Shown one piece after another: positions 22,302 to 29,166 of a DNA stretch of 64,000 nucleotides. Source of the stretch: a virus; IMG/VR virus record IMGVR_UViG_3300032722_000006, positions 81,284 through 145,283 of that record. One strand, 5' to 3'. Every line of letters begins with the position of its first letter. Position 1 is the first letter of the stretch. Position numbers and translations under genes: made by a program. A model generated the notes under the pieces. The model was not told the DNA's origin. It did not search any database and worked only from the letters and a program-made list of their open reading frames with translations.

Positions 22302-22760
22302 TCAATCGTCTTGTGTACCGCTCTTTTTATGTTCAGTGGTGGATACCACCTTCGTTGCACGAGCCTTTTTTGATGTGGCAACCGTGGGCCCGTCAATTGC
22401 CGTCAGGAACGGCACTGTGGATGTGAAAGAGACGCCTGGTTGTGACACCGGCGCGTCGGGGTCGATCGGCGTGCCTGTTGGTTCATCGATGACAGGAGGC
22501 GCTTCAAGAACGACCACGCCTTCCCGTGCGCTGTTCACCTTTGCTGCTGCTGGAAAGGCATGAACGAACTCTTCTGCAGTAGGAGCGACCACACCCATAC
22601 GATCGCACCATTGTTGCAGACCACCGTGGGTTGTCACGCCCAGTTCAGTGACAAATTTTGCAAGCGTCGTCTTCCGACGTCTGAGAAGATGTGCCAATGT
22701 CAACTTGGGCTGGTTCTTCAAGACTACCCGACCGGGCGTGCCACGTCCTTCTCTGGCCAT
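22302..22760 (-). CDS. Putative DNA-binding protein
   Basis: A 152-residue protein. Residues 18-60 (KLTLAHLLRRRKTTLAKFVTE ...) form a basic helix-turn-helix-like segment; the C-terminal half is Pro/Val/Thr-rich and probably disordered. The start at ATG 22760 was preferred to upstream in-frame ATGs that lie inside the preceding gene. Function unknown. Confidence 0.6.
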   Translation of the reverse strand: MAREGRGTPGRVVLKNQPKLTLAHLLRRRKTTLAKFVTELGVTTHGGLQQWCDRMGVVAPTAEEFVHAFPAAAKVNSAREGVVVLEAPPVIDEPTGTPIDPDAPVSQPGVSFTSTVPFLTAIDGPTVATSKKARATKVVSTTEHKKSGTQDD

Positions 22761-22764
22761 TGTC

Positions 22765-23073
22765 TTATCTATTCTTCCTACGCCGACGTTGCGCTTCGAT
22801 GATCTGAAGAAGATCGGCCACTCCGTGTTGGAAGCCCGGATCTTTTGCGATCTCGTAGACTTTCTTTTCGTCGAAGTCAACGTCCATGTCGTCAGTGAAT
22901 GCCTTCACGAACTTCTGCATGACGCGCAGGACGTAGTTACGCGCTGACGAGTGGTTCATGCTGAACCCAAGCTCTGTCATCGTGTCAGCGATCTCGCGGT
23001 AGTTGATGCCGTCGTCCTCTGTGACAGTTACGTATCCTCTGTTTACGTGTGAACCCTTGCGCAGTGTCATCAT
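22765..23073 (-). CDS. Small helix-turn-helix protein, candidate stand-alone sigma region 4
   Basis: A 102-residue protein. Residues 22-55 read NYREIADTMTELGF followed by SARNYVLRVMQKFVKAF, a helix-turn-helix whose spacing resembles sigma-70 region 4.2 (helix, turn, recognition helix with conserved S-A-R). It is encoded two genes after the sigma factor that lacks region 4.2. I infer that it could supply -35 recognition in trans; a simple HTH regulator is the alternative. Confidence 0.55.
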   Translation of the reverse strand: MMTLRKGSHVNRGYVTVTEDDGINYREIADTMTELGFSMNHSSARNYVLRVMQKFVKAFTDDMDVDFDEKKVYEIAKDPGFQHGVADLLQIIEAQRRRRKNR

Positions 23074-23085
23074 AACCTCTTTCGT

Positions 23086-23517
23086 TCACTTCTCAGGCGT
23101 TGACTTCGATGATTGTTGTGCGACGGGCGTAGCCACAGGCTGACGCTCGTGACGACTTTCCTTGATGAATTGGACCCTATTGTTGGGAGGAACAGGCGCG
23201 GAACATGCGTCTCCGACCGGCGCCTTACGTTGAGGTGGAGGTGGAGTGTCATCAGCATCGACGAAAATGCGCCTGCTAATCTGCGGTGCGAACATCGATG
23301 TTGCTTGCGTCAGTTCGCGCGTAAGCTTCTGAGCGTTTCCTTCACCTGCGTCAGCCACGATCTCTGACTGCTTAGCATACTGACTGTGCAATTGAGACTG
23401 TTGCACTGCAGGCGCAAGCGGCCTGCGAGCTGTCATGATCAGGCGGATTGATGTCGCAGTTGACAGCATCGCTAAGCTGCCAGCTGCGACATACGTGAAG
23501 AAATCCGATGGGATCAT
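23086..23517 (-). CDS. Membrane-anchored hypothetical protein
   Basis: A 143-residue protein with one N-terminal transmembrane segment (FFTYVAAGSLAMLSTATSI) and a Gln/Pro-rich soluble part likely to be disordered. Its start overlaps the sigma-factor stop (ATGA), so the two are co-translated. Confidence 0.65.
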   Translation of the reverse strand: MIPSDFFTYVAAGSLAMLSTATSIRLIMTARRPLAPAVQQSQLHSQYAKQSEIVADAGEGNAQKLTRELTQATSMFAPQISRRIFVDADDTPPPPQRKAPVGDACSAPVPPNNRVQFIKESRHERQPVATPVAQQSSKSTPEK

Positions 23518-24350
23518 GTGAGCCCGGTGCCAGCCTCGAGGACCATGCGGGCTTCCTCCTCAGTGATCGGATACTCCGCTGAGTTCGTTGCGTCCTCTAC
23601 GAGACCGAAACGAAGACGAAGGATCGCCGCTTCTTTCTGTGAGAGACCATTGAGCACCTGCTGCGTGATCTCCAGCAGTTGCTTCTCTGCAACGTTCGTG
23701 AAGGGATCGCAACCGGGACGTTCGTCCTCAACCTTATCCTCAATGGTGTCGCCGTCACCGCTCGAGGAGAGCGGTTGCTGCAGAGAGATCGTCCCGCGGC
23801 CAGAGTGCATCGTAGCCTTGACGACTGTCTCGCTTGCACCGACGATGCCCTGGAGTTCTTCCTGCGTGGGCTCACAACCCATTGTCTCGCGAAATTCCTC
23901 CGCTGCCTGCAACATCTTACGTTGCACTGCTGCTGCATGTGCCGGGAGACGAATGATGCGCTTTCGCTTCAGGATCGCCTGACCGATCGCCTGCTTGATC
24001 CACCACGTTGCGTATGTGGAGAACCTGAAGCCTTTCTCCCACTTGAAGCGGTCGATCGACTTCATGAGGCCGATGTTGCCCTCCTGGATGATGTCCTCGA
24101 TTGGGATGTTGTGTCCCTTGTACTGCTTCGCGATCGAGACGACGAGACGGAGGTTGCACTCCGTCAACTTCGCTCGGATCTTCTTGGCTTCCGAAGTACG
24201 ATCGATGACTTCGTTCTCCGCGTCACGAGTGCAGCCCGCATCGTACTTCTTGAAGAGCTCTACCACCTCAGGGTGCTTGAGCTGTGGGAAGTTGTGAAGT
24301 GCGTCAAGGTACGACCTGACGATGTTGTGTTCTGTGTTATCTGCGCGCAT
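23514..24350 (-). CDS. RNA polymerase sigma-70 family factor lacking region 4.2
   Basis: A 278-residue protein. Region 1.2 is near residues 8-40 (VRSYLDALHNFPQLKHPEVVELF); region 2 is complete (NLRLVVSIAKQYKG, IEDIIQEGNIGLMKSIDRF, FRFSTYATWWIKQAIGQAI), so -10 recognition and melting should work; region 3 follows (QRKMLQAAEEF ... TIEDKVED). Region 4.1 begins (LSQKEAAILRLRFGL), but the expected 4.2 helix-turn-helix is replaced by a short tail (EEEARMVLEAGTGLT). It probably directs host RNA polymerase to phage promoters. Start 24350 overlaps the upstream stop as TGATG. Confidence 0.92.
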   Translation of the reverse strand: MRADNTEHNIVRSYLDALHNFPQLKHPEVVELFKKYDAGCTRDAENEVIDRTSEAKKIRAKLTECNLRLVVSIAKQYKGHNIPIEDIIQEGNIGLMKSIDRFKWEKGFRFSTYATWWIKQAIGQAILKRKRIIRLPAHAAAVQRKMLQAAEEFRETMGCEPTQEELQGIVGASETVVKATMHSGRGTISLQQPLSSSGDGDTIEDKVEDERPGCDPFTNVAEKQLLEITQQVLNGLSQKEAAILRLRFGLVEDATNSAEYPITEEEARMVLEAGTGLT

Positions 24351-24739
24351 CAGCTCCACCTTGTGGGTCGTCCACCCGTTGCGGCGTACACGAACGCCAT
24401 GTTGTCGAAGTCACCGGCGGGCAGGTGCCGCTCGTCGGACTCGAATTCTACGCCCGCAGTCCGGACGAACTCTGCATGCGTCTCGCGCCTGACTCGCCTG
24501 ACCTGCTGTTCACGTCTGACGTAGGCAATCTCCTCCTGCCACACTCGAGGATCAGATCGACCGTTCGTTTCTGCACGGTCGAGCCCCTGCTCGAGGGCTC
24601 GCAGGTGGTCAATCATGTCCTCATCCGACATCGTCGCTAGCACATCGATGCTCACGACCTCAGGCGTGTTCACCGCGCTGTACGTGCGCTGCGTTGCGGT
24701 TTCAGTCGTCTCGTTGCGCTGCTTCCTATTCTTCTGCAC
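24350..24739 (-). CDS. Hypothetical protein upstream of the sigma gene
   Basis: A 129-residue charged, helical protein (QEEIAYVRREQQVRRVRRE). GTG start with AAAGAGGA upstream. Translationally coupled to the sigma factor by TGATG. Family unknown. Confidence 0.65.
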   Translation of the reverse strand: MQKNRKQRNETTETATQRTYSAVNTPEVVSIDVLATMSDEDMIDHLRALEQGLDRAETNGRSDPRVWQEEIAYVRREQQVRRVRRETHAEFVRTAGVEFESDERHLPAGDFDNMAFVYAATGGRPTRWS

Positions 24740-24865
24740 GTGTTCCTCTTTTCGTTAGGGCCCCGTGAAGGGCATTCAACGTTTGACATCTGTGTATGCT
24801 GTGAGGCAATTTAGACGTTAGGGACGTATGGTGTTTATATTACACCTCCTTCGAGGCTTGTACAA

Positions 24866-25069
24866 TCACTTTGTTTGAGGTGGATTCTTCGTGTTTGTGT
24901 GGCCGATCCTGATTCGCTTGATGTCATCCATCGCCCTGATCGTCGCAAGCGCGAGCTTCATCTGACCCTGCGAACCCGAGATCACCGCAGTGCATAGCAC
25001 GTCAGCAGCGGCGACAAGGGCAGCGACCGCGTCAAGTACTTCGGTGTCAACTGTCACAGTTTTGTTCAT
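24866..25069 (-). CDS. Small helical hypothetical protein
   Basis: A 67-residue protein with an Ala/Val-rich helix (DAVAALVAAADVLCTAVI) and a basic C-terminus. Not recognised. The 24740-24865 interval downstream holds no convincing gene. Confidence 0.6.
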   Translation of the reverse strand: MNKTVTVDTEVLDAVAALVAAADVLCTAVISGSQGQMKLALATIRAMDDIKRIRIGHTNTKNPPQTK

Positions 25070-25081
25070 CAGGCGTCTCCT

Positions 25082-25405
25082 TCAGTTGAGGTCAGAACCA
25101 AACTTCTTCGTTGAGATTGTTTCGACGAGCTGCTTTGTCTCATCAGCGATGCGTGTCAACTCAGTGACGTACCGGGAACAACGCTCGAACGTTTCATCAT
25201 CGAGTTTCACCTTTATGTCCTCGTAGTATTCAGTCTCCAGGACAAAATTCATGATCTCGACGTATACGATGGCCGCCATCTTCATGTGCTTGCACGCCTT
25301 CGCAAGATCGGGCTTGATGCCCAACGCTTCCTTCGAAAGGTTCAGCTGTTCATCTGCAACGTCAAGAGCCTTGTTGACAGTCTCGTTAAGCGTCAATGCG
25401 TCCAT
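25082..25405 (-). CDS. Hypothetical protein
   Basis: A 107-residue helical protein starting MDALTLNETVNKALDVADEQ. The start at 25405 rather than 25420 or 25474 is set by a promoter (GTGCAA, 18 nt, TAGGGT) ending 5 nt upstream. No family. Confidence 0.7.
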   Translation of the reverse strand: MDALTLNETVNKALDVADEQLNLSKEALGIKPDLAKACKHMKMAAIVYVEIMNFVLETEYYEDIKVKLDDETFERCSRYVTELTRIADETKQLVETISTKKFGSDLN

Positions 25406-25440
25406 GGAGTACCCTATCATGGTTTGTACCCACGTTGCAC
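25406..25440 (-). promoter_or_regulatory. Leaderless-type promoter
   Basis: GTGCAA, 18 nt, TAGGGT, 5 nt, ATG 25405; lies in the end of the upstream gene. Confidence 0.7.
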
Positions 25441-25800
25441 TGTCAGAGGAATGCCGCCGCACTTGATGGGACACAATGATTCATATATGCCCGTGCGATC
25501 TTTGATCACGTTCCAGACGCCTGATTGCGGTTCAAAACGCCAGACGACATCCGCACCGGACATGAGGCCTGCCGGCATCCTACCACCTCTCTCGAGCATC
25601 CTCATTATCGATGCGTCCTCAATCACAACGAGATGGATCTGTCCATCATCTGGGCTGACGTACGTGTAGCTTCGCGGGATCGTCAATGCATTGATTGTTG
25701 TGACCAGGTCGTCTACCTCATCGCTGTCAGTTGTTCTCCTGATCCTGCGATAACACTCAATGAGCATTCGCGACCTTTCACCCACGAGAGGGACGTCCAT
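25417..25800 (-). CDS. Hypothetical protein
   Basis: A 127-residue alpha/beta protein starting MDVPLVGERSRMLIECYRRI. ATG 25800 lies 6 nt after TATGAT of a full promoter, so the upstream in-frame ATG 25836, which is inside the -35 region, is rejected. Confidence 0.72.
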   Translation of the reverse strand: MDVPLVGERSRMLIECYRRIRRTTDSDEVDDLVTTINALTIPRSYTYVSPDDGQIHLVVIEDASIMRMLERGGRMPAGLMSGADVVWRFEPQSGVWNVIKDRTGIYESLCPIKCGGIPLTVQRGYKP

Positions 25801-25836
25801 GAGAACATCATACCTCTCCAGAGAAGGGACTTGCAC
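25801..25836 (-). promoter_or_regulatory. Leaderless-type promoter
   Basis: GTGCAA, 18 nt, TATGAT, 6 nt, ATG 25800. Confidence 0.75.
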
Positions 25837-25899
25837 AACTTGCGTTCCGACGAAGCGCGGGGAGAAGACGGACCAGCCGTAGTCTCCCAGGCACAGTTA

Positions 25900-25915
25900 T
25901 CCGGTGCGCACCGGA
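25900..25915. repeat. Perfect 16-bp palindrome
   Basis: TCCGGTGC/GCACCGGA without a loop, in the 25837-25950 interval between tRNA-Gln(CUG) and the promoter at 25801. Candidate operator or terminator. Confidence 0.55.
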
Positions 25916-25950
25916 CACCCTTCCTTTTCAGGACGTGCTGTGGGATTTGG

Positions 25951-26022
25951 TTGAGGCAGTAGGACTTGCACCTACGTGATCAGGGTCAGAACCTGACATA
26001 CTCGCTGCTGTATGATGCCTCA
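25951..26022 (-). tRNA. tRNA-Gln (anticodon CUG)
   Basis: Perfect acceptor TGAGGCA/TGCCTCA, T arm GTAGG/CCTAC and anticodon stem TCAGG/CCTGA; loop reads codon CAG. Confidence 0.93.
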
Positions 26023-26023
26023 G

Positions 26024-26096
26024 TTGAGGTGGAGGGATTCGAACCCCCGTATGTGGCTTCAAAGACCACGGTCCTGGGCCGCTGGACGACACCTCA
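26024..26096 (-). tRNA. tRNA-Gln (anticodon UUG)
   Basis: Perfect acceptor TGAGGTG/CACCTCA; anticodon stem GTGGT/GCCAC with one wobble; loop reads codon CAA. One nucleotide separates it from tRNA-Gln(CUG). Confidence 0.93.
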
Positions 26097-26236
26097 ATGG
26101 TGATGCTTTTCTTTTATCGTGCTACACACTCTTGTGCTGGTTCGACGTCGATAATTTCACTGGGAGAGCATCAACTCGCAATGAAAACAGCTAACGTTAT
26201 CCACACAAGACACTGCGTCGATTTGAGCGCAGTTAG
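26097..26236. other. Gene-free interval
   Basis: About 140 bases between tRNA-Gln(UUG) and tRNA-Trp. I see no frame, tRNA or clear promoter in it. Confidence 0.4.
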
Positions 26237-26308
26237 CAGGGGCACTCGGACTCGAACCGAGGTGATCCGTTTTGGAGACGGACATCCTAGCCGCTAAATG
26301 ATACCCCT
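26237..26308 (-). tRNA. tRNA-Trp (anticodon CCA)
   Basis: Acceptor AGGGGTA/TGCCCCT, T arm CTCGG/CCGAG and anticodon stem TCCGT/ACGGA; loop reads codon TGG; G73 fits tryptophan. Confidence 0.93.
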
Positions 26309-26349
26309 GTGAAACACGCATGTTCTGCCGATTGAGCTACATTCACGTT
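26309..26349 (-). pseudogene. tRNA remnant: acceptor stem and D arm only
   Basis: On the minus strand GTGAATG TAGCTCAATCGGCAGA looks like a normal tRNA 5' half, but the sequence jumps within 15 nt to TTTCAC, which pairs with the 5' end. Anticodon and T arms are missing. It directly precedes tRNA-Trp. Confidence 0.5.
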
Positions 26350-26410
26350 CCCTGCCACTGTCGAGGGATTGTGAAGACGACGTAGATAAACCGTAAAACA
26401 TTGCGTGTAG

Positions 26411-26481
26411 CGGACACGACGGGATTCGAACCCGCATGCGTTCCCTAGACAGGGGAATGGCCTCCAGTGGCCCACGTATCC
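26411..26481 (-). tRNA. tRNA-Asp (anticodon GUC)
   Basis: Acceptor GGATACG/CGTGTCC, T arm ACGGG/CCCGC, perfect anticodon stem TTCCC/GGGAA; loop reads codon GAC. G73 fits aspartate. Position 37 is U, which is unusual. Confidence 0.88.
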
Positions 26482-26483
26482 AT

Positions 26484-26548
26484 TTCGTATCAGTGCCGAC
26501 TCCTGGTGTTGAGCCAGGCCAATCCTCCTGTGACCGCTTCACATCACT
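26484..26548 (-). pseudogene. tRNA-like remnant without an anticodon arm
   Basis: End strands TCAGTG/CACTGA pair and a T-arm-like CCTGG/CCAGG hairpin is present, but no anticodon arm fits between them. Confidence 0.35.
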
Positions 26549-26630
26549 GATTCGCAATGATTCGAGATCTCGGTGTGAATGCCGGCTGATGTAGCCGGTG
26601 GGTTTCGTCGCTCCCTCAATCGGCGTAAGA

Positions 26631-26697
26631 TGCTGCTGACTCCCGGGAGGCGAACGCCTCCACTCGAGAGGCGTGAATTCGTCTCTCTAGGACTCAG
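26631..26697 (-). pseudogene. tRNA-like remnant
   Basis: GCTGAGT/AGTCAGC can form an acceptor-like stem around a GGAGG-CG-rich hairpin, but D and anticodon arms are not recognisable. Confidence 0.35.
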
Positions 26698-26700
26698 CGG

Positions 26701-26773
26701 TGGAATTGAAGGGATTCGAACCCTCTACCTCCTGCATGCCGTGCAGGCGCTCTCCCAATTGAGCTACAATCCC
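26701..26773 (-). tRNA. tRNA-Ala (anticodon GGC), C33
   Basis: Acceptor GGGATTG/CAATTCC with one wobble, perfect anticodon stem CCTGC/GCAGG, loop ACGGCAT reading codon GCC. Position 33 is C. Confidence 0.87.
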
Positions 26774-26777
26774 GTGG

Positions 26778-26850
26778 ACCCGGAGGGAGTCGAACCCTCA
26801 ATCACGTAGGTTCCATTGTCGGCTTTCCTATGTGACTCGCCTTTCAGGCC
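26778..26850 (-). pseudogene. Partial tRNA, 3' half only
   Basis: Acceptor-like strand and T arm GAGGG/CCCTC with canonical loop are present, but the matching 5' acceptor strand is absent; instead there is an inverted repeat TCACGTAGG/CCTATGTGA. Confidence 0.4.
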
Positions 26851-26895
26851 CTTTTACGCCGAGTGAAACACAACCGCACTGTGCCATGGCGTTAG

Positions 26896-26968
26896 TGGAA
26901 CTCACGGGATTCGAACCCGTCGCCTCCTGCGTGCAAAGCAGGCGCTCTCCCAAATGAGCTAGAGTCCC
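26896..26968 (-). tRNA. tRNA-Ala (anticodon UGC)
   Basis: Acceptor GGGACTC/GAGTTCC with one wobble, T arm ACGGG/CCCGT, anticodon stem CCTGC/GCAGG, loop reading codon GCA. Confidence 0.93.
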
Positions 26969-27003
26969 AAAAGAGGCAGATTGACCGCTGCCTTCCTGGT
27001 ATC

Positions 27004-27759
27004 TTACTGTAAGCCTGCCTGTTGCGTGATCGTCTGAATCGCCGCTGTTCCCCTGACATTGGACATCCCAAGGTCGATGAGTACAAGCGTGCCGTCGTCT
27101 CTTTTCATCATGTTGCCGGCATGGTAGTCGTGAAAGTCAATGCCAAGTTCCGTGAGAGTCTCGAACAATCCCTTCACACCGTACTTCTTGACTAGGAGGC
27201 TCCACTGTTCGTTTGCGTGTGCGATGAACTTCTGCGCTTCAGGTGAGGTGAAAGACTTGAACTTCTTCTTTGCAGTTTCCTTGATGTGTTCCTTCGTGAG
27301 TTCCTTGACCTTGTCCCAGGAGCCTCCTGCACGTTTGACCCAAAGCGGAAATGCTGTCGTCACAAGTGCGTCATTAAACGATTTGCCTTCTTCTGCGCTG
27401 ATAGTTTGCAACTTTTCTTGCAGGATCGCGAATGTACCCGTGTCGCCTAGGCTCCATACGCCGTAAAAATTCACAACTCCGCTGACGTTCTTTCCCACGA
27501 GGATTGATGCTGCGTGCGCTTCTTTGCCGTCGTTCGTGACCTTGAGAACCTTGTCGCCTACCTCGAAAACTGTACCCCGCGTGCCCGTACCGATCGGTTG
27601 TAATGAATCAACGTCCTTGATTCCTAGTTTCGCCGCACCTTTCGGAAAGCGTTTGAGAAGTTCTTTCGCCTCATCGGGCGTCACGGGCTTGTTTTCCTTC
27701 GCCTCGAAAATGAGTGCCTCACGCACGAGTCGACGAAGACGTCCTAGCTTGATTCTCAT
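27004..27759 (-). CDS. Protein-kinase-fold protein with N-terminal tag
   Basis: A 251-residue protein. Residues 1-16 (MRIKLGRLRRLVREAL) are the phage's N-terminal tag. The rest resembles an Aph/Ser-Thr kinase fold: glycine loop GTGTRGTVFE near 58, VLKVT with the ATP-binding Lys near 72, a catalytic loop DFHDYHAGNMM near 218 and LIDLG in place of DFG near 234. Key Asp and Asn residues are kept, so it may be active. If the tag directs it into the capsid, it could be injected with the genome and act on host proteins early (inference). Start 5 nt after ATACTTA. Confidence 0.78.
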   Translation of the reverse strand: MRIKLGRLRRLVREALIFEAKENKPVTPDEAKELLKRFPKGAAKLGIKDVDSLQPIGTGTRGTVFEVGDKVLKVTNDGKEAHAASILVGKNVSGVVNFYGVWSLGDTGTFAILQEKLQTISAEEGKSFNDALVTTAFPLWVKRAGGSWDKVKELTKEHIKETAKKKFKSFTSPEAQKFIAHANEQWSLLVKKYGVKGLFETLTELGIDFHDYHAGNMMKRDDGTLVLIDLGMSNVRGTAAIQTITQQAGLQ

Positions 27760-27764
27760 TGCTG

Positions 27765-27771
27765 TAAGTAT
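27765..27771 (-). promoter_or_regulatory. Late-type promoter element ATACTTA
   Basis: CATACTTAC lies 5 nt before ATG 27759 of the tagged kinase-like gene. Confidence 0.6.
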
Positions 27772-27783
27772 GCCCTTCTTTGG

Positions 27784-27857
27784 AAGCGGAGGTCGGATTT
27801 GAACCGACGACTTCGAGGTTATGGGCCTCGCGAGCTACCTGGCTGCTCTACTCCGCA
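27784..27857 (-). tRNA. Initiator tRNA-fMet (anticodon CAU), C33
   Basis: The body closely follows bacterial initiator tRNA: GTAGAGCAGCC, GGTAGCTCG, a perfect CGAGG/CCTCG anticodon stem and GTCGTCGGTTCAAATCC. The first acceptor pair is unpaired (T-T), the hallmark that permits formylation and blocks elongation. Loop CCCATAA has C33. Confidence 0.85.
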
Positions 27858-27858
27858 G

Positions 27859-27931
27859 TGAATCCAGAGGGAGTTGAACCCTCAACCCTCGGGGTAAAAG
27901 CCCGCTGCGCTGCCAATTGCGCCATGGATTC
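27859..27931 (-). tRNA. tRNA-Lys (anticodon UUU)
   Basis: Perfect acceptor GAATCCA/TGGATTC and T arm GAGGG/CCCTC; loop CTTTTAC reads codon AAA. It begins 2 nt after the HNH gene. Confidence 0.9.
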
Positions 27932-27932
27932 A

Positions 27933-28310
27933 TTATCGATATTTGCCGGCATATTTCTTCATAGTCTTAGCGCGTTTACTGTTCACCACTTTACCGATAT
28001 TGCGACCACGATATGTTGATGTTTGCGCATGGCAATTTGGACAGATGAGTCTGAGATTTTCTTTTGCTTGGTTCTCAGGATTCCCATCAATGTGATCAAT
28101 TTCGATTGGGATGGGTCTATTCAACCAAATTGACGTGTTACACACTTCACATTTGTGTCCTCTTTCTTCAAGAAGACATCTTTTCTTAATACGGATGTCG
28201 TCTGTTCCTTCGAACGTCTTGCGATATTTCTCAGGAAAGTGTGCTCGTCGATGACCACCCAACGCCCCGGGAGTTTCAAACTCCTGTAAACATGTCTTAC
28301 ACACATACAT
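27933..28310 (-). CDS. HNH endonuclease with C2H2 finger
   Basis: A 125-residue protein. The N-terminus is a C2H2-like finger (VCKTCLQEF ... LGGHRRAH); the C-terminal HNH core has CEVCNTSIW, IEIDHIDGNPENQ with the catalytic His, and LRLICPNCHAQ. It ends immediately before tRNA-Lys(UUU), a third HNH gene abutting a tRNA. Start ATG 28310, 5 nt after TACTAT. Confidence 0.88.
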   Translation of the reverse strand: MYVCKTCLQEFETPGALGGHRRAHFPEKYRKTFEGTDDIRIKKRCLLEERGHKCEVCNTSIWLNRPIPIEIDHIDGNPENQAKENLRLICPNCHAQTSTYRGRNIGKVVNSKRAKTMKKYAGKYR

Positions 28311-28333
28311 GCTAGATAGTACCCCACCCGTTG

Positions 28334-28403
28334 AGCCCAAGGTTGGAGTTGAACCAGCGACCTCCCAGTGGATACCGGGCGCTCTGCACTGAGCTACGTG
28401 GGC
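28334..28403 (-). tRNA. tRNA, probably Gly (anticodon UCC), irregular loop
   Basis: Acceptor GCCCACG/CTTGGGC has one mismatch. The anticodon arm CCCGG/CTGGG leaves a six-base loop containing TCC. U73 fits glycine. Confidence 0.55.
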
Positions 28404-28405
28404 AG

Positions 28406-28479
28406 TTGCAAAGGAAGGGCTTTAACCTCCGACCTCCGGGCCATTACGCCCGGCGCTCTCTCTCCTGAGCTACTTCGCA
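28406..28479 (-). tRNA. tRNA-like, anticodon unclear (AAU by alignment)
   Basis: Acceptor TGCGAAG/CTTTGCA pairs, but the T loop is TTAAAGC and the anticodon arm forms an eight-base loop. Codon ATT is the best reading. May be non-functional. Confidence 0.45.
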
Positions 28480-28480
28480 G

Positions 28481-28553
28481 TGGGAAGGGAACGGATTGAA
28501 CGTCCGACCTGCGGGCTAAATGCCCGCTGCTCTTTCTCCTGAGCTACCTCCCC
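28481..28553 (-). tRNA. tRNA, probably Lys (anticodon UUU), A33
   Basis: Acceptor GGGGAGG/CCTTCCC, T loop TTCAATC, perfect anticodon stem GCGGG/CCCGC, but the loop is CATTTAG with A33. Confidence 0.55.
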
Positions 28554-28631
28554 ATAATCATCGATGATTTCACCTCCGCCGGCAGCTTCAAAGGCTGACA
28601 GTGTCGCTTGCGCTGGTTACTTGATCGACTG

Positions 28632-28706
28632 TGCCTCCGGTGGGATTCGAACCCGCAACTTTCGGTGTAAGAGACCGCTACTCTAATCCAGTTGAGTTAC
28701 GAAGGC
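28632..28706 (-). tRNA. tRNA-Lys (anticodon CUU)
   Basis: Acceptor GCCTTCG/CGGAGGC with wobble, canonical T loop, loop CTCTTAC reading codon AAG. Confidence 0.88.
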
Positions 28707-28840
28707 ATTGCGAGCGTTTTTGTCGTGGGGCGCTCGCCCACGGGTGAATTCCGCTGTGAGTTTGTTGGGTTCACCATTCCCGGTGCTCACATGCTAATGA
28801 CGCTGGATGGGCCCGCGATTGCAGACACTACCAACGTCGG

Positions 28841-28913
28841 CTGCTCATATGGGAATCGAACCCATCGTCTTCCGCTTAACAGGCGGCCGCTGCACCAAGC
28901 CAGCTAATGAGCA
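28841..28913 (-). tRNA. tRNA-Asn (anticodon GUU), copy 1
   Basis: Perfect acceptor TGCTCAT/ATGAGCA and T arm ATGGG/CCCAT; loop CTGTTAA reads codon AAC. Confidence 0.9.
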
Positions 28914-28990
28914 ATGAAAGTTTTTGGCGGGACCTCAGATCAAACGCTCAGATGAATACCACCCATGTTGCGATTCATCCTCAGTCCCTG

Positions 28991-29063
28991 CTGGCACAGT
29001 AGGTTTCGAACCTACATCCTCTCGGTTAACAGCCGAGCGCACTGCCAATTGTGCTACATGCCA
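28991..29063 (-). tRNA. tRNA-Asn (anticodon GUU), copy 2
   Basis: Acceptor TGGCATG/TGTGCCA, T arm GTAGG/CCTAC, perfect anticodon stem CTCGG/CCGAG; loop reads codon AAC. It differs from copy 1 in all stems, so it is not a recent duplicate. Confidence 0.9.
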
Positions 29064-29092
29064 ATGAGCCGATACGCTTTCTTGTATCGGTG

Positions 29093-29161
29093 CCCCCGGG
29101 GATGGGTTCGGGCCATCGTCTCCGCCACAAAGAGGCGGGCTCTGCACTGAGCTACCCAGGG
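29093..29161 (-). tRNA. tRNA, Lys-like (anticodon UUU), C33
   Basis: GC-rich acceptor CCCTGGG/CCCGGGG, T arm GATGG/CCATC, perfect anticodon stem CCGCC/GGCGG with loop TCTTTGT: C33 and G37. Confidence 0.6.
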
Positions 29162-29166
29162 ATATC

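Noticed and set aside
23514-24350. Sigma gene as truncated by sequencing error
   Set aside because: The downstream gene overlaps its stop by ATGA and no region 4.2 sequence is seen in other frames after it.
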